NCBI RefSeq assembly: GCF_900105735.1
Contig: NZ_LT629793.1
Location: forward strand, 2,728,001-2,792,000
Reading direction: 5' to 3'
DNA: 64,000 nucleotides
Source of the DNA: Pseudomonas yamanorum
GTDB lineage: Bacteria > Pseudomonadota > Gammaproteobacteria > Pseudomonadales > Pseudomonadaceae
Made by a program: the position numbers and the translations under genes. Within the stretch, counting starts at the first letter, position 1; every line of letters starts with the position of its first letter. Shown here piece after piece: positions 40,301 through 47,708 of the stretch. The notes under the pieces were generated by a model that saw only the letters and a program-made list of their open reading frames with translations, had not been told where the DNA came from and did no database searches.

Positions 40301-40307
40301 CGCCTGA
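34398..40307 (+). CDS. Giant DUF6543-LRR-LRR-NEL protein B, putative E3 ubiquitin ligase effector
   Basis: 1969 residues from ATG 34398 (AAGGAA ten bases upstream; TTG 34374 rejected). Homologous to protein A over the N-terminal part, for example ETSFKSQHAVDKHLANIQAL and the hydrophobic FVPVVGEIMLAAMAGQLLYE near residue 490 followed by GDREAAKDHW. It has two LRR blocks (about residues 1120-1270 and 1450-1590), each preceded by a similar helical lead-in with LYPGF or LFPGF and CWRR. The C-terminus is NEL-like with DPRCGDRAALVF: candidate catalytic Cys1749 and Asp1751. The second LRR block looks like an internal duplication. No signal peptide; delivery system unknown. Ends 5 bp before cbpM on the other strand. 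Confidence 0.85.
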   Translation: MQDAPAVTPASSLDDNNEFIRQAIPDWLVQAPAHRIVALKQARLEQAQWIDSLSPLQRRTLKAFNETSFKSQHAVDKHLANIQALMPFATGLLNSALKEQFNISVDVEGTYLRLYEPLKLGKLGVKAGEYKVLEVSLIQATLHNFEASEGEDGAFDPASGFTQHPDREGASPTISQTLRVPAFIRLCRTLDVGARYQAHLKEVLLPTDEAVAARLRDTVITSQKDALRAAAYLALLKQDIRPDDFVMVLKVVDGERNPTLGGKPVWFSCLSVMDRALMGSVVFMPVEKYQYATDFIVYLPHDPQHPLKRYDNLGELRAELNRQWITRDKEPSEPGSNDLPGPTSYQRFFSRFLDEHDKPAFFNRFTQPAAGSTSVIDTVARSSVTQTMLHIAFPVLADTVLPQKLPPPKTGCRVVRTDAPDLYLMVVSRRGLWAGNVDLWTNLFEHGRDKALSDARNQAVPTADVDARVRAQKIAHWLEGGATVIGLALAFVPVVGEIMLAAMAGQLLYETFDGVMEWSEGDREAAKDHWFDVAQNLATLALTVGAGKGLMKLTAPPAVVRELKPIQLPGGEPRLWKPDLTPYRSEVVLPRNAAVDDLGLHSHGQHPLLPLDDQLYALKPEPDGDTYRIQHPTRSDAYAPQVAHNGAGAWLHEGEEPLTWDGPMLMRRLGYRTRGLSDAQLEQVRLASGTTADQLRQLHVDLQLPPALLTDCLERFRLHQRLETFIEQMGSDDPLDYAQADPAVTDRVVAQQGLTYPAVLDPTPRVLDEQAMLWRREVAQAARDCRASLFDADYRAHNLARSPQVQQLMDLFSGLPAEVAGQLLETATDADLTALSGHQKLSPRLTALARESQQQVRMARAYEGLYLDALESQDSRRLALHTLPSLPGWDPNLRVEIRLGSEQGPLIDAVGPVADAPPLQLAMGEDGSFGTTDLYGAVLSRLEQGQRRALGDAARDAGTLKQRVRQAPLARDELRSVLLDYPVLRKPLAGNQRLPGGSPLHKLNQLRSTHTRVRKLYPGFNDEQAHAFIETLGSDARSELTRRENQYATLDRALKDWVKRSAREETSRRPFGVDPGGRERSAADALRNCWRRQTVARAGANSGRRLEISAQVNLPNVNADFGHVEELVLEQVSFTESAGQFLGNFPNLKRMTLKQVGGIGRQTLTELPEAITAMKELTHLDLSANAIRLSETSAGQLAGLSRLEELSLNDNPLGALPDFSTLLRLRKLELRYTRINQWPTGLLELPELREVDLSGNHLSAVPDSLLNPAPEKVEASIRLNRMTRLRDNPFTPRANQQMRAYITRLSRTRPGWRNGGQPGAFEVPLSHTDEMLRARELFPGFSEDENERLVLDAGDGAPAELTRLEGQWQTLNSQLDAWAAQRFLVAADDANLRVGDASHRRQFARNLKECWRRMTPKALARDGSPIGYTLEALGLSVGDLPALEADFSHVGSIKLQGMRSLYSLDEFLGHFSHTRWLELSNGELRSIPPSVARMNRLTRLDLRGNRLSLTEADVDLLEGLTSLKTVDLSRNPLARTPNFGTLPNLRGVNLRNTGITEWPQGLGPHQALDTVDLTENRITQLPESRVNPPPEEAEAVIRVNNVTFIGGNPLTTEARRQLIEYWNNATLLHPEAAERRQAHAMRYRAPRPATVEVRTPQEQVLDDTPEPAYQHWMDGLSPEEIDIRRSLWESIAEKPGAQIFLDILDNLKESAEYRRGYTDLQSRLWQLLDAARDDGLCEELFNLAGDPRCGDRAALVFSDMEVKVLTWQATQGASDGEAGPALYELGKGLFRLDEVEKSASGEIRVREGMIRMSSMTPEQKVAALEKLEDIEIRLAYRMGLARRLGLPGQPIEARYLATGQVAPQILANVAIRIERLDNSKAFVQSLLGREFWQAFIRKQYGEAFSALRDHYDVRLNALSEEHLAGSLTDDEYTTQAEDVQLQLAVAEAQEIRSLTLRDWVPCKERCNIA

Positions 40308-40312
40308 CGGAC

Positions 40313-40621
40313 TTACGGCGTTTGCACCAACCGCCCCAGCCGCTGCTTAAGCATCTGGTTCTCGGCCCGCAGTTGCTGGACTTCTTCCAGCAGGTCGAGC
40401 GCCAGGGCGACGCCTTCCCATTCCAGCTCCAAGTCCTTTTGCAGCGCCGAGGCACGCTTGGCCAGGGCCAGCTCGTAATCGGTAAAGCGCCAGGACTCGG
40501 GACTGGTCCCCACCGGTTCAACGATGCCGTGCTCGACGATTTCGATCACGTAGGCCACCGACAGGTCGGTGGCCTCACAGAATTCTGCCATGTTCACTTG
40601 AACCAAACGGGGACTGCTCAT
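40313..40621 (-). CDS. cbpM: Chaperone modulator CbpM
   Basis: 102 residues. N-terminal MerR-like helix-turn-helix region (VNMAEFCEATDLSVAYVIEI, EHGIVEPVG, WRFTDYELALAKRA) followed by a coiled-coil-like leucine-rich tail (LDLLEEVQQLRAENQMLKQR). CbpM binds the J domain of CbpA and blocks its co-chaperone activity. Starts 2 bp after cbpA, the standard cbpAM pair. Confidence 0.92.
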   Translation of the reverse strand: MSSPRLVQVNMAEFCEATDLSVAYVIEIVEHGIVEPVGTSPESWRFTDYELALAKRASALQKDLELEWEGVALALDLLEEVQQLRAENQMLKQRLGRLVQTP

Positions 40622-40623
40622 CG

Positions 40624-41571
40624 TTAGCTACTCCATGATTCTCTTGGATCGAAGGCGGCTTTTTGTGCCAGTTCCTGCCACAACGCCTTGACCTCGTCGT
40701 CGGTGTTTTTCGGCATCACCGCCTTGAGTTGCACAAACAGGTAACCGCGCTGCCCGGCCTTGTTCAACAAGCCATGGCCCTTGGCGCGCATGCGCTGGCC
40801 GTTCTGGCTGCCGGCGGGCACCTTGAGGTTGATCTTGCCGGTGAGGGTCGGCACCGCCACTTCCGTGCCCAACGCCAGCTCCCACGGGGCCAGCGGCAGG
40901 GTGATGATCAGGTTCTCACCTTCCACATCGAATTTAGGGTGTGGCGCGAACTTGATGATCAAGTACAGATCACCATTGGCACCACCGCCAATCCCCGGCG
41001 CGCCCTGGCCCTTGAGGCGGATGCGCTCGCCGTCGGCCACACCGGCCGGGATCTTCACGTTCAGGCTCTTGGTGGTGTTGCTGACGTGCTGGCCGGCCGC
41101 GTTGTATTGCGGCACCTGGAAGTTGACCTGCTTGGACTCGTTGGACAGGGTCTCTTCGAGGAAGACCGGCAGTTCCATTTCCACATCTTGCCCCCGGCGC
41201 CCGGCGCTACGGCCTTGGGCACCACCAAAACCATTGCCGCGCGAACCGAAGATCGAGCTGAAGAAGTCCGAAAAGTCGCCGGTGTCCTGGCCACCGCCGC
41301 CATAGCCACCACGGCTCTGCCAACCTGGCGGGCCCTGGAACGGCTGGCCATGCTGGCCGTATTTGCGCAGATCGTCGTATTCGGCGCGTTTGTCGGCGCT
41401 TTTCAGCGCTTCATAGGCTTCGGACGCGTCCTTGAACTTGGCTTCGGCGTCCTTTTCCTTGCTCACGTCCGGGTGATATTTGCGCGCCAGCTTGCGATAG
41501 GCGGCCTTGATCGTCTTGTCGTCGGCAGTCGGCTCGACGCCGAGAATCTTGTAATAGTCTTTGAAGTCCAT
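40624..41571 (-). CDS. cbpA: DnaJ-type co-chaperone CbpA (curved DNA-binding protein)
   Basis: 315 residues. J domain at residues 1-70 with the HPD motif ([13 protein letters not shown]), a Gly-rich linker ([13 protein letters not shown]) and two C-terminal beta domains ([33 protein letters not shown]), without a zinc finger, as expected for CbpA. ATG 41571 ([11 protein letters not shown]) is the family start; an upstream GTG is rejected. Works with DnaK; modulated by CbpM encoded just downstream. Confidence 0.95.
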   Translation of the reverse strand: MDFKDYYKILGVEPTADDKTIKAAYRKLARKYHPDVSKEKDAEAKFKDASEAYEALKSADKRAEYDDLRKYGQHGQPFQGPPGWQSRGGYGGGGQDTGDFSDFFSSIFGSRGNGFGGAQGRSAGRRGQDVEMELPVFLEETLSNESKQVNFQVPQYNAAGQHVSNTTKSLNVKIPAGVADGERIRLKGQGAPGIGGGANGDLYLIIKFAPHPKFDVEGENLIITLPLAPWELALGTEVAVPTLTGKINLKVPAGSQNGQRMRAKGHGLLNKAGQRGYLFVQLKAVMPKNTDDEVKALWQELAQKAAFDPRESWSS

Positions 41572-41859
41572 CGGGAGTATCACCGTCCGTTATCGATATC
41601 GCACTGCCAGCGTCACAGCATGCGCCTGTTTGCGGCGTCTGGATTGACCGATCTCAATCTTGTGACCGAAGGGTGCGTCAGAAGTTTATCGGCGCTGCGG
41701 GCAGAATCCTGCAGCCACCAACCGTATGGGGAGGATTTGGGGGCAAACACCGGGCTTTCAAGGTAACAAGTCCGTTGTATTTAGCGGATAGTCGGCCTAC
41801 GCATCTGCACGCGGGTGGCATACACTGCGCGGCCGTTTTTCAACCGGAACCCGATTGAC
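41572..41859. other. Divergent intergenic region cbpA/yegD
   Basis: 288 bp between two divergent chaperone genes. No coding potential or strong repeat was found; promoters for both genes must lie here but no clear sigma32 or sigma70 element could be assigned by eye. Confidence 0.5.
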
Positions 41860-43128
41860 ATGAAAAACCCATCCCCAGCCCGTGCCTGCGGTATCGACTT
41901 CGGCACGTCCAACTCCACCGTCGGCTGGATTCGTCCCGGCATGGAAACGCTTATCGCGCTGGAGGACGACAAGATCACGCTGCCGTCGGTGGTGTTCTTC
42001 AACTTCGAAGAGCGCCGCCCGGTGTACGGTCGCCTGGCCCTGCACGAGTACCTGGAAAACTACGAAGGCCGGCTGATGCGCTCGCTCAAGAGCCTGCTGG
42101 GTTCCAAGCTGATCAAGCACGACACCAGCGTACTGGGCACGGCCATGCCGTTCACCGACCTGCTGGCGCTGTTTATCGGCCAACTCAAGAGCCGTGCCGA
42201 GACCACCGCCGGGCGTGAGTTCGACGAAGTGGTGCTGGGCCGCCCGGTGTTCTTCGTCGACGACGACCCGATGGCCGACCAGGAAGCCGAAAACACCCTG
42301 GTGGACGTAGCCCGCAAGATCGGCTTCAAGGACATCTCGTTCCAGTACGAACCGATTGCCGCGGCCTTCGACTACGAGTCCACCATCGAGAAAGAAGAAC
42401 TGGTGCTGATTGTCGACATCGGCGGGGGTACGTCTGACTTCTCCCTGGTGCGCCTGTCGCCCGAGCGCCGCCAGATCGACAACCGCCACGACGACATCCT
42501 CGCCACCGGCGGTGTGCATATCGGCGGTACCGACTTCGACAAGCAACTCTCGCTGGCCGGCATGATGCCGCTGTTCGGCTACGGCAGCCGCATGAAGAGC
42601 GGCGCCTACATGCCCACCAGCCACCACATGAACCTGGCGACCTGGCACACCATCAACTCGGTGTACTCGCAGAAATCCAAGCTCGCGCTGGGCAGCATGC
42701 GCTACGACATCGAGGACACGGGCGGCATCGACCGGCTGTTCAACCTGATCGAACAGCGCGCCGGGCACTGGTTGGCGATGGAAGTGGAAGAAACCAAGAT
42801 CCAGCTGACCCAACAGGACAGCCGCCATGTGCTGCTGGACCGGGTCGAACCAGGCTTGAGCGTGGAATTGAGTCGGGCATTGTTCGAGTCGGCCATTGAT
42901 GGCTTGCTGGAGCGGGTGCGCAACAGCGTGACCCAGTTGCTCAACGATGCCTCGGTGGACGTGGCCCAGGTGGACACAGTGTTCTTTACCGGGGGTTCCA
43001 GCGGGATTCCGGCGCTGCGCCACAGCATCTCGGCGATGCTGCCGAATGCGCAGCATGTGGAAGGGAATATCTTTGGCAGTATCGGCAGTGGTCTGGCGAT
43101 TGAGGCCAGCAAGCGCTACGGCTACTGA
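41860..43128 (+). CDS. yegD: Hsp70-family ATPase-domain protein YegD
   Basis: 422 residues against about 640 for DnaK: only the nucleotide-binding domain is present. Phosphate 1 GIDFGTSNSTVGW at the N-terminus, phosphate 2 LVLIVDIGGGTSDFSLV (about residue 190) and the adenosine segment VFFTGGSSGIPALR near 385. YegD proteins lack the peptide-binding domain and their clients are unknown. ATG 41860 is chosen because the Hsp70 fold starts just after it. Divergent from cbpAM, giving a chaperone locus. Confidence 0.93.
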   Translation: MKNPSPARACGIDFGTSNSTVGWIRPGMETLIALEDDKITLPSVVFFNFEERRPVYGRLALHEYLENYEGRLMRSLKSLLGSKLIKHDTSVLGTAMPFTDLLALFIGQLKSRAETTAGREFDEVVLGRPVFFVDDDPMADQEAENTLVDVARKIGFKDISFQYEPIAAAFDYESTIEKEELVLIVDIGGGTSDFSLVRLSPERRQIDNRHDDILATGGVHIGGTDFDKQLSLAGMMPLFGYGSRMKSGAYMPTSHHMNLATWHTINSVYSQKSKLALGSMRYDIEDTGGIDRLFNLIEQRAGHWLAMEVEETKIQLTQQDSRHVLLDRVEPGLSVELSRALFESAIDGLLERVRNSVTQLLNDASVDVAQVDTVFFTGGSSGIPALRHSISAMLPNAQHVEGNIFGSIGSGLAIEASKRYGY

Positions 43129-43150
43129 GTTTTAGCTGAAACCGTGGCGC

Positions 43151-43241
43151 GCCCTTCGCGAGCAAGCCCGCTCCCACATTTGACCGAGTTCCAACTTTGG
43201 AATGCAGCCGAATGTGGGAGCGGGCTTGCTCGCGAAGGGGC
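43151..43241. repeat. REP doublet after yegD
   Basis: Inverted GTGGGAGCGGGCTTGC-type pair in the convergent gap between yegD and the AI-2E family gene, probably serving as transcript end for both. Confidence 0.9.
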
Positions 43242-43262
43242 CAGTCCAGGCAACATCAATGC

Positions 43263-44276
43263 CTAAACCATCCCCGCCAGCTTCAACTCACTCTTCAAGT
43301 ACGCATAATAAATCGGCCCCGCCACCACCCCCGGCAGGCCGAAGGCGGCTTCGAACACCAGCATCGCCAACAGCAATTCCCACGACTTGGCACTGATCTG
43401 CCCACCGACGATCCGCGCGTTGAGGAAGTACTCGACCTTGTGGATCACAATCAGGTAGCCCAACGCCGCCACCGCCACCCAAATCGACAGCGACAGAGCC
43501 ACGATGGTGATCAGGGTGTTGGACATCAGGTTGCCGATCACCGGCAACAGGCCCAGCAGGAACGTCAGCACGATCAACGTCTTGGTCAGCGGCAGGTGAA
43601 TCCCGCACAGCGGCAGCACCACCGCGAGGAAGATCGCGGTGAACGCGGTGTTCAGCGCAGCGATCTTGATCTGGGCGAAGACGATGTTGCGAAAGGCCTG
43701 GACCAGCAGGTGCAGGCGGTCGAACAACGCGGCCGCCAGGGGTTTGCGCTTGGTGAGGTCCGGCACCCGCTGCAGGGCGATGATCGCGCCCAACACCATG
43801 CCGATGAGCAAGGTCACGAACATGTGCGCGGCGTCTTTGCCCACCAACTGCAATTCGCTGAGGTGTTTGCTCAGCCATTCGCCGATGGCCACGCGGAACT
43901 CTGCGGCGCTGGCCGGCAAGTACGCGTCGAGAAACGGCGGCAACTGGCCGCGGGCTCGGTCGACCACGCCCATGAATTTATCCAGGGAAGCCCCCGGGTT
44001 TTCCGCTTCGTGCAGCAGGAAGCTGATGGCCCCGGCAAAGATCAGGGTCAGGATGCTGACGATCAAAGTCCCGAGCAACGCCACTGCCAACCAGCGCGCC
44101 CGCCGGCCTTCGATTAATCGCTGCAACTGCGGGGTGAGCATGTTGACCAGCTCATACACCAGCAGCCCGGCCAGCAGGCTCGGCAGCAACTTCAACGGCA
44201 AAACCAGCAGCAGCCCGCCAAAAATCAGCACGCAACTGACCAACAACAACACGTGACGCTGAGAAAACGTTGGCAT
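43263..44276 (-). CDS. AI-2E family transporter (PerM/YdiK type)
   Basis: 337 residues with about eight membrane helices: two pairs at the N-terminus (VLLLVSCVLIFGGLLLVLPL; VALLGTLIVSILTLIFAGAI), a soluble middle region and the C-terminal GLLPVIGNLMSNTLITIVAL block with the conserved P-x-x-G of the family. Members export autoinducer-2 or act as ion/proton-linked carriers; substrate cannot be told here. Stands alone between REP doublets. Confidence 0.9.
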   Translation of the reverse strand: MPTFSQRHVLLLVSCVLIFGGLLLVLPLKLLPSLLAGLLVYELVNMLTPQLQRLIEGRRARWLAVALLGTLIVSILTLIFAGAISFLLHEAENPGASLDKFMGVVDRARGQLPPFLDAYLPASAAEFRVAIGEWLSKHLSELQLVGKDAAHMFVTLLIGMVLGAIIALQRVPDLTKRKPLAAALFDRLHLLVQAFRNIVFAQIKIAALNTAFTAIFLAVVLPLCGIHLPLTKTLIVLTFLLGLLPVIGNLMSNTLITIVALSLSIWVAVAALGYLIVIHKVEYFLNARIVGGQISAKSWELLLAMLVFEAAFGLPGVVAGPIYYAYLKSELKLAGMV

Positions 44277-44358
44277 ACAGCCTCAAAACGAACGGCGTTA
44301 AAGGATGGGCAGTCTGCCAGCCTTGGGTGAATCAAGCGAGAAGTCTAAACCCGGCCCA

Positions 44359-44451
44359 ATGTGGGAGCTGGCTTGCCCGCGATAGCGGTGGGTCAGTCAA
44401 CGAAGGCATCGACTGTCAGGTCGCAATCGCAGGCAAGCCAGCTCCCACAGG
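44359..44451. repeat. REP doublet before psiF
   Basis: Inverted pair of the GTGGGAGCTGGCTTGCC type. It lies just beyond the psiF stop, where it can act as a transcript end. Confidence 0.9.
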
Positions 44452-44462
44452 GTTCTGCATCA

Positions 44463-44777
44463 TTATTTCTTCAGACAGGTGCTCATAAACGTTTTACGTG
44501 CATCGCCGGTCAGCGCCTGGGTTTTCGCCGTGGCGTTGCAGTCTTTCATTTTTTGCTGCTGTGGCGTAAGGGTCTTGGCGTCGTTGGCAGCCGGGGCGGC
44601 CTTGAGGCAGGTGCTCATGAATGCCTTGCGATCATCACCGGTTTTGCCACTGGTCTTGGCTTCGGCGTTGCAAGTGGTCATTTTTTGTTGCTGAGCCGTC
44701 TGTGCGGCAGTCGCGGCAAAGCCTTGGGAACACAACAGCAAGCCCATCATCAACAGCGGAATACGCAGCATCTTCAT
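44463..44777 (-). CDS. psiF: PsiF repeat family secreted protein
   Basis: 104 residues. Signal peptide (IPLLMMGLLLCSQGFA) and two PsiF repeats: QQQKMTTCNAEAKTSGKTGD with FMSTCLK, and QQQKMKDCNATAKTQALTGD with FMSTCLKK. Each repeat has a Cys pair that probably forms a disulfide. E. coli psiF is phosphate-starvation inducible; I found no clear Pho box here. Periplasmic, function unknown. Confidence 0.92.
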   Translation of the reverse strand: MKMLRIPLLMMGLLLCSQGFAATAAQTAQQQKMTTCNAEAKTSGKTGDDRKAFMSTCLKAAPAANDAKTLTPQQQKMKDCNATAKTQALTGDARKTFMSTCLKK

Positions 44778-44795
44778 GGAGTTTTCTCCCTGTTA

Positions 44796-44813
44796 CCGTG
44801 CCGAGGGGCACGG
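44796..44813. other. Hairpin between araC-type gene and psiF
   Basis: CCGTGCC, GAGG loop, GGCACGG: a perfect 7-bp stem 19 bp upstream of psiF on the same strand. No T-run follows, so it is more likely a leader hairpin than a terminator. Confidence 0.35.
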
Positions 44814-44848
44814 CCTCCCCAGCAGTGTAGTCAAACCCTGTTACACGT

Positions 44849-45637
44849 TCACCTGCTACGAATATTCGTCCGACGGTACTGCTCCGGCGTGCAGCCGGCC
44901 TGGCGCTGAAACATCGCGATAAACGCCGAGGCGGTGCTGTAGCCCAGGTCAAAGGCCACTTCCTGGACGCTGCGCGGGCTGTCCAGCGCTTCGATGGACG
45001 CGAGGAAACGCAGGCGTTGGCGCCATTCGCCGAAACTCATCCCTAGCTCACGCACGAATTGCCGGGCCAGGGTGCGCTCACTGACATGTACCTGCTCCGC
45101 CCACTGGGCCAGCGCACGGTTATTCCCGGGATCGGCCTGCATACCCTCCAGCACGCTGAGTAACCCGGGATGGCTGGCGTACGGCAGGAAACAATCGTGC
45201 ACCGGGGCCTGCCGAAGCTGGTCCACCAGCACCTGGGCCAGGCGCACATCGGCTTCATTCTCAGGAATGTTGACGTCACGCTCGGCAAAATCACTGAGGA
45301 TCGCCTTGAGGATATCGCTGATGGTCAGGGTGCACGGCTGCGCCGGCAATTGCTCGCACAAGGCGGGCGCCAGATATACCGAGCGGTAGACGATCGCCTG
45401 GGCATTGTAGGAACTGTGCTGGGTGTTTGGCGGAATCCACACCGCGTACTGCGGCGGCGACATGAAGCGGCTGCCGGCCACTTCAAAACGCATCACGCCT
45501 CGGGCCGAGTAGTCCAGGGAACCCCAGGCATGCTGGTGCGCACTGGCATGGGTGTCGGCCTCGAATTCCGAATAGCGGAAATACACCGGGGACGGCAACT
45601 GGTCGAAATCGGGAAGGTTGATGTACTTCTTCGGCAT
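44849..45637 (-). CDS. AraC-family transcriptional regulator
   Basis: 262 residues. N-terminal cupin-like sensor (HQHAWGSLDYSARGVMRFEV, WIPPNTQHSS) and a C-terminal double HTH from about residue 170 (VHVSERTLARQFVRELGMSF; VQEVAFDLGYSTASAFIAMF then GCTPEQYR). ATG 45637 (MPKKYINL) is preferred to a TTG 15 bases upstream. Divergent from an EamA exporter with a perfect palindrome between them, so it probably controls that gene and itself. Confidence 0.92.
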   Translation of the reverse strand: MPKKYINLPDFDQLPSPVYFRYSEFEADTHASAHQHAWGSLDYSARGVMRFEVAGSRFMSPPQYAVWIPPNTQHSSYNAQAIVYRSVYLAPALCEQLPAQPCTLTISDILKAILSDFAERDVNIPENEADVRLAQVLVDQLRQAPVHDCFLPYASHPGLLSVLEGMQADPGNNRALAQWAEQVHVSERTLARQFVRELGMSFGEWRQRLRFLASIEALDSPRSVQEVAFDLGYSTASAFIAMFQRQAGCTPEQYRRTNIRSR

Positions 45638-45663
45638 ATTGTCTGGATACAAAGGTCGGATGG

Positions 45664-45691
45664 CTGGATCGAAGTATAGGCTTCGATCCAG
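45664..45691. promoter_or_regulatory. 28-bp palindrome between araC-type gene and eamA
   Basis: CTGGATCGAAG, six-base spacer TATAGG, CTTCGATCCAG: a perfect 11-bp inverted repeat in the 97-bp divergent gap. A related GTCTGGAT half occurs about 25 bp to its left. Strong candidate operator for the adjacent regulator. Confidence 0.6.
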
Positions 45692-45734
45692 ACAAAGGAT
45701 AATCGCCGCTCATAGACGCAACAGGCTCCTTTCG

Positions 45735-46631
45735 ATGCAATACGCTTATCCGTTACTGGCCATTTTTATCTGGGCCGGCAATACCGTGGTCAACAAACTC
45801 GCGGTGGGGACGATTTTCCCTGCCGAGATCGGCTTTTATCGCTGGCTGCTGGCGGGCGTGCTGTTTACCCCGTTCATGCTTAAACCCGTCATCGCCAATT
45901 GGTCGCTGATTCGCCCCAACCTGGGCAAGATCTTCATCCTCGGCGTGCTGGGCATGGCGGTGTATCAGAGCCTGGCGTATTACGCCGCGAACCTGACCTC
46001 GGCCACCAACATGGGCATCATCCTGTCGCTGATGCCGCTGATGGCCCTCACCGCCGCCATCATCAGCCTTGGCCAACGCCTGACCTTAGGCGCCCTGACC
46101 GGTGCCGTGCTGTCGTTCGCCGGCGTGGTGGTGGTGGTTTCCGCCGGCAGTCTCAGCGCGCTACTGCAACACGGGCTGAACATGGGTGACGCGATGATGC
46201 TGGTGGCCACGCTGGCCTACGCGGTCTACAGCACCCTGCTGAAAAAATGGCAGCTGCGTTTGCCGCCGCTGGTGTTGCTGTATTTGCAGGTGCTGGTGGC
46301 AGTGGTGGTGCTGTTTCCACTGTTCCTGCTCTCCGACAAGGCCGGCCTTGGCTGGTCGAATATCCCGCTGGTGCTGTACGCCTGCCTGTTGGCCTCGATG
46401 CTCGCGCCGTTGGCGTGGATGCATTCGGTGAAGACCCTCGGCCCAAGCCGCACCACGCTGTTTTTCAACCTGCTGCCGTTGATTACCGCGTTGATTGCCG
46501 CCGTGGTGTTGAAGGAGCAACTGGCGATGTATCACCTGGTGGGCGGCTTGCTGACCTTGGGCGGGGTGATTTTGTCGGAGCGCTGGACGACACCGGTTCG
46601 CAGCAATGTCGGCGCGCCTGAAGCTACTTGA
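45735..46631 (+). CDS. EamA/DMT-family exporter
   Basis: 298 residues with ten membrane helices in two EamA halves (LLAIFIWAGNTVVNKLAVG at the start; second half from GDAMMLVATLAYAVYSTLLK). Family members export amino acids or metabolites. ATG 45735 is the first in-frame start after the palindrome. Its end overlaps the SMR gene by 8 bp tail to tail. Confidence 0.92.
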   Translation: MQYAYPLLAIFIWAGNTVVNKLAVGTIFPAEIGFYRWLLAGVLFTPFMLKPVIANWSLIRPNLGKIFILGVLGMAVYQSLAYYAANLTSATNMGIILSLMPLMALTAAIISLGQRLTLGALTGAVLSFAGVVVVVSAGSLSALLQHGLNMGDAMMLVATLAYAVYSTLLKKWQLRLPPLVLLYLQVLVAVVVLFPLFLLSDKAGLGWSNIPLVLYACLLASMLAPLAWMHSVKTLGPSRTTLFFNLLPLITALIAAVVLKEQLAMYHLVGGLLTLGGVILSERWTTPVRSNVGAPEAT

Positions 46632-46929
46632 GCCCCACCACGCCGGCGACGATCAAGCCCACCGACAGCAGCTTGATCAGCGTCAGGCTCTCCCCCAACA
46701 GCGCAAACCCGAGAAACACCGTGCCCAGTGAACCAATGGCGGTCCAGATCGGGTAGGCCACGCTCACCGGCAACTCACGCATGGCCAGGGTCAGGAAGTA
46801 GATCCCGCCCACGGCCGCGATGACGGTGACCAGCGATGGCCACAGCCGGGTGAAACCGTCGGCGTACTTCATGCCCATGGCGAACGTCACCTCAAACCCG
46901 GCAGCGATCAGCAGGAAGAGCCAGGACAC
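46624..46929 (-). CDS. Small multidrug resistance (SMR) family transporter
   Basis: 101 residues with four helices. SWLFLLIAAGFEVTFAMGMK contains the essential membrane Glu of SMR proteins; VAYPIWTAIGSLGTVFLGF is the family core. Probably of the SugE/Gdx (guanidinium) or QacE branch. It starts at GTG 46929, one base after the azoR stop, with GGGAG as ribosome site inside azoR, so the pair is translationally coupled. Confidence 0.88.
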   Translation of the reverse strand: MSWLFLLIAAGFEVTFAMGMKYADGFTRLWPSLVTVIAAVGGIYFLTLAMRELPVSVAYPIWTAIGSLGTVFLGFALLGESLTLIKLLSVGLIVAGVVGLK

Positions 46930-46930
46930 C

Positions 46931-47572
46931 TCAGAAGCTCCCGGCCAGATCGCGCAGTTGGCCTTCGACCGCATCGCAGGAGCGACGGAACACGCTCGGG
47001 TCGGACTCCTCGCCCTCTGCGGCGATCACTGTGACGTCTTCAATGCCGATAAACCCCAGCGCGGTCCGCAGGTGCGGATCGGCGTGGTTCATCGCCTCGT
47101 TTTCCCCGCCCGGGCCAAAGCCGCTGCCGCCGCGACTGGTGATGATCAGCGCCTTTTTGCCCAACAGCAACGGCTGGTAGTGGGCGATGCCCTGGCTGTC
47201 CTGAGTGATATCTACGGTGTGGCCCATGCGCACGATCTGGTCGATCCAGGCCTTGAGGCCGCTGGGAATCCCGAAGTTGTACATCGGCACGGAAATCACC
47301 AGCAGTTCGTGCTCGACCAGCTCGGCCACCAGTTCATTGCTCAGTTGCAAATCGGCGCGCATGGACAACGGCATTGCCTGCGGCTCCGGGTGGAAGCTGG
47401 CGGCAATGAACGCTTCGCTGACGTGGGGGATAGATGCCCGGCCCACTTCGCGGCGGGTCAGCTGCGCGTCGGGATTGGCGGTGTGCCAGGCGACCAGGAA
47501 CACCTCGGCCAGGCGCCGGGAGTGGGAACGTTCGCCGCGGGGGCTGGAATGGATCGCAAGCATTTTTTTCAT
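46931..47572 (-). CDS. azoR: FMN-dependent NADH-azoreductase
   Basis: 213 residues, flavodoxin-like. FMN phosphate loop [13 protein letters not shown] near the N-terminus, [20 protein letters not shown] around residue 95 and the SRGGSGFG loop near 143. Reduces quinones and azo compounds with NADH. ATG 47572 chosen ([14 protein letters not shown]). Divergent from a LysR-type regulator that probably controls it, and followed by an SMR exporter. Confidence 0.92.
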   Translation of the reverse strand: MKKMLAIHSSPRGERSHSRRLAEVFLVAWHTANPDAQLTRREVGRASIPHVSEAFIAASFHPEPQAMPLSMRADLQLSNELVAELVEHELLVISVPMYNFGIPSGLKAWIDQIVRMGHTVDITQDSQGIAHYQPLLLGKKALIITSRGGSGFGPGGENEAMNHADPHLRTALGFIGIEDVTVIAAEGEESDPSVFRRSCDAVEGQLRDLAGSF

Positions 47573-47676
47573 CTGTTGGCCTTCACACGCTAGACTCAGG
47601 CAACCTGAATGGCTGCCTCTGTTACGCACAAATCTAGAGTCGAGCGGCCTTCCTCACAAATGAGCAATAATTGTTT

Positions 47677-47697
47677 TGGATGAACTGAATTCATCCA
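47677..47697. promoter_or_regulatory. 21-bp palindrome in front of the LysR gene
   Basis: TGGATGAA, CTGAA spacer, TTCATCCA: a perfect 8-bp inverted repeat ending 11 bp before the LysR start, in the azoR/LysR divergent gap. Probably the regulator's autorepression site. Confidence 0.5.
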
Positions 47698-47708
47698 TGG
47701 AGCCTCAC

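Noticed and set aside
28968..40307. The giant pair as Rhs or MARTX toxins with immunity genes
   Set aside because: No YD repeats, RtxA repeats, autoprotease or small immunity gene is visible; LRR plus the CxD region points to NEL-type ligases.
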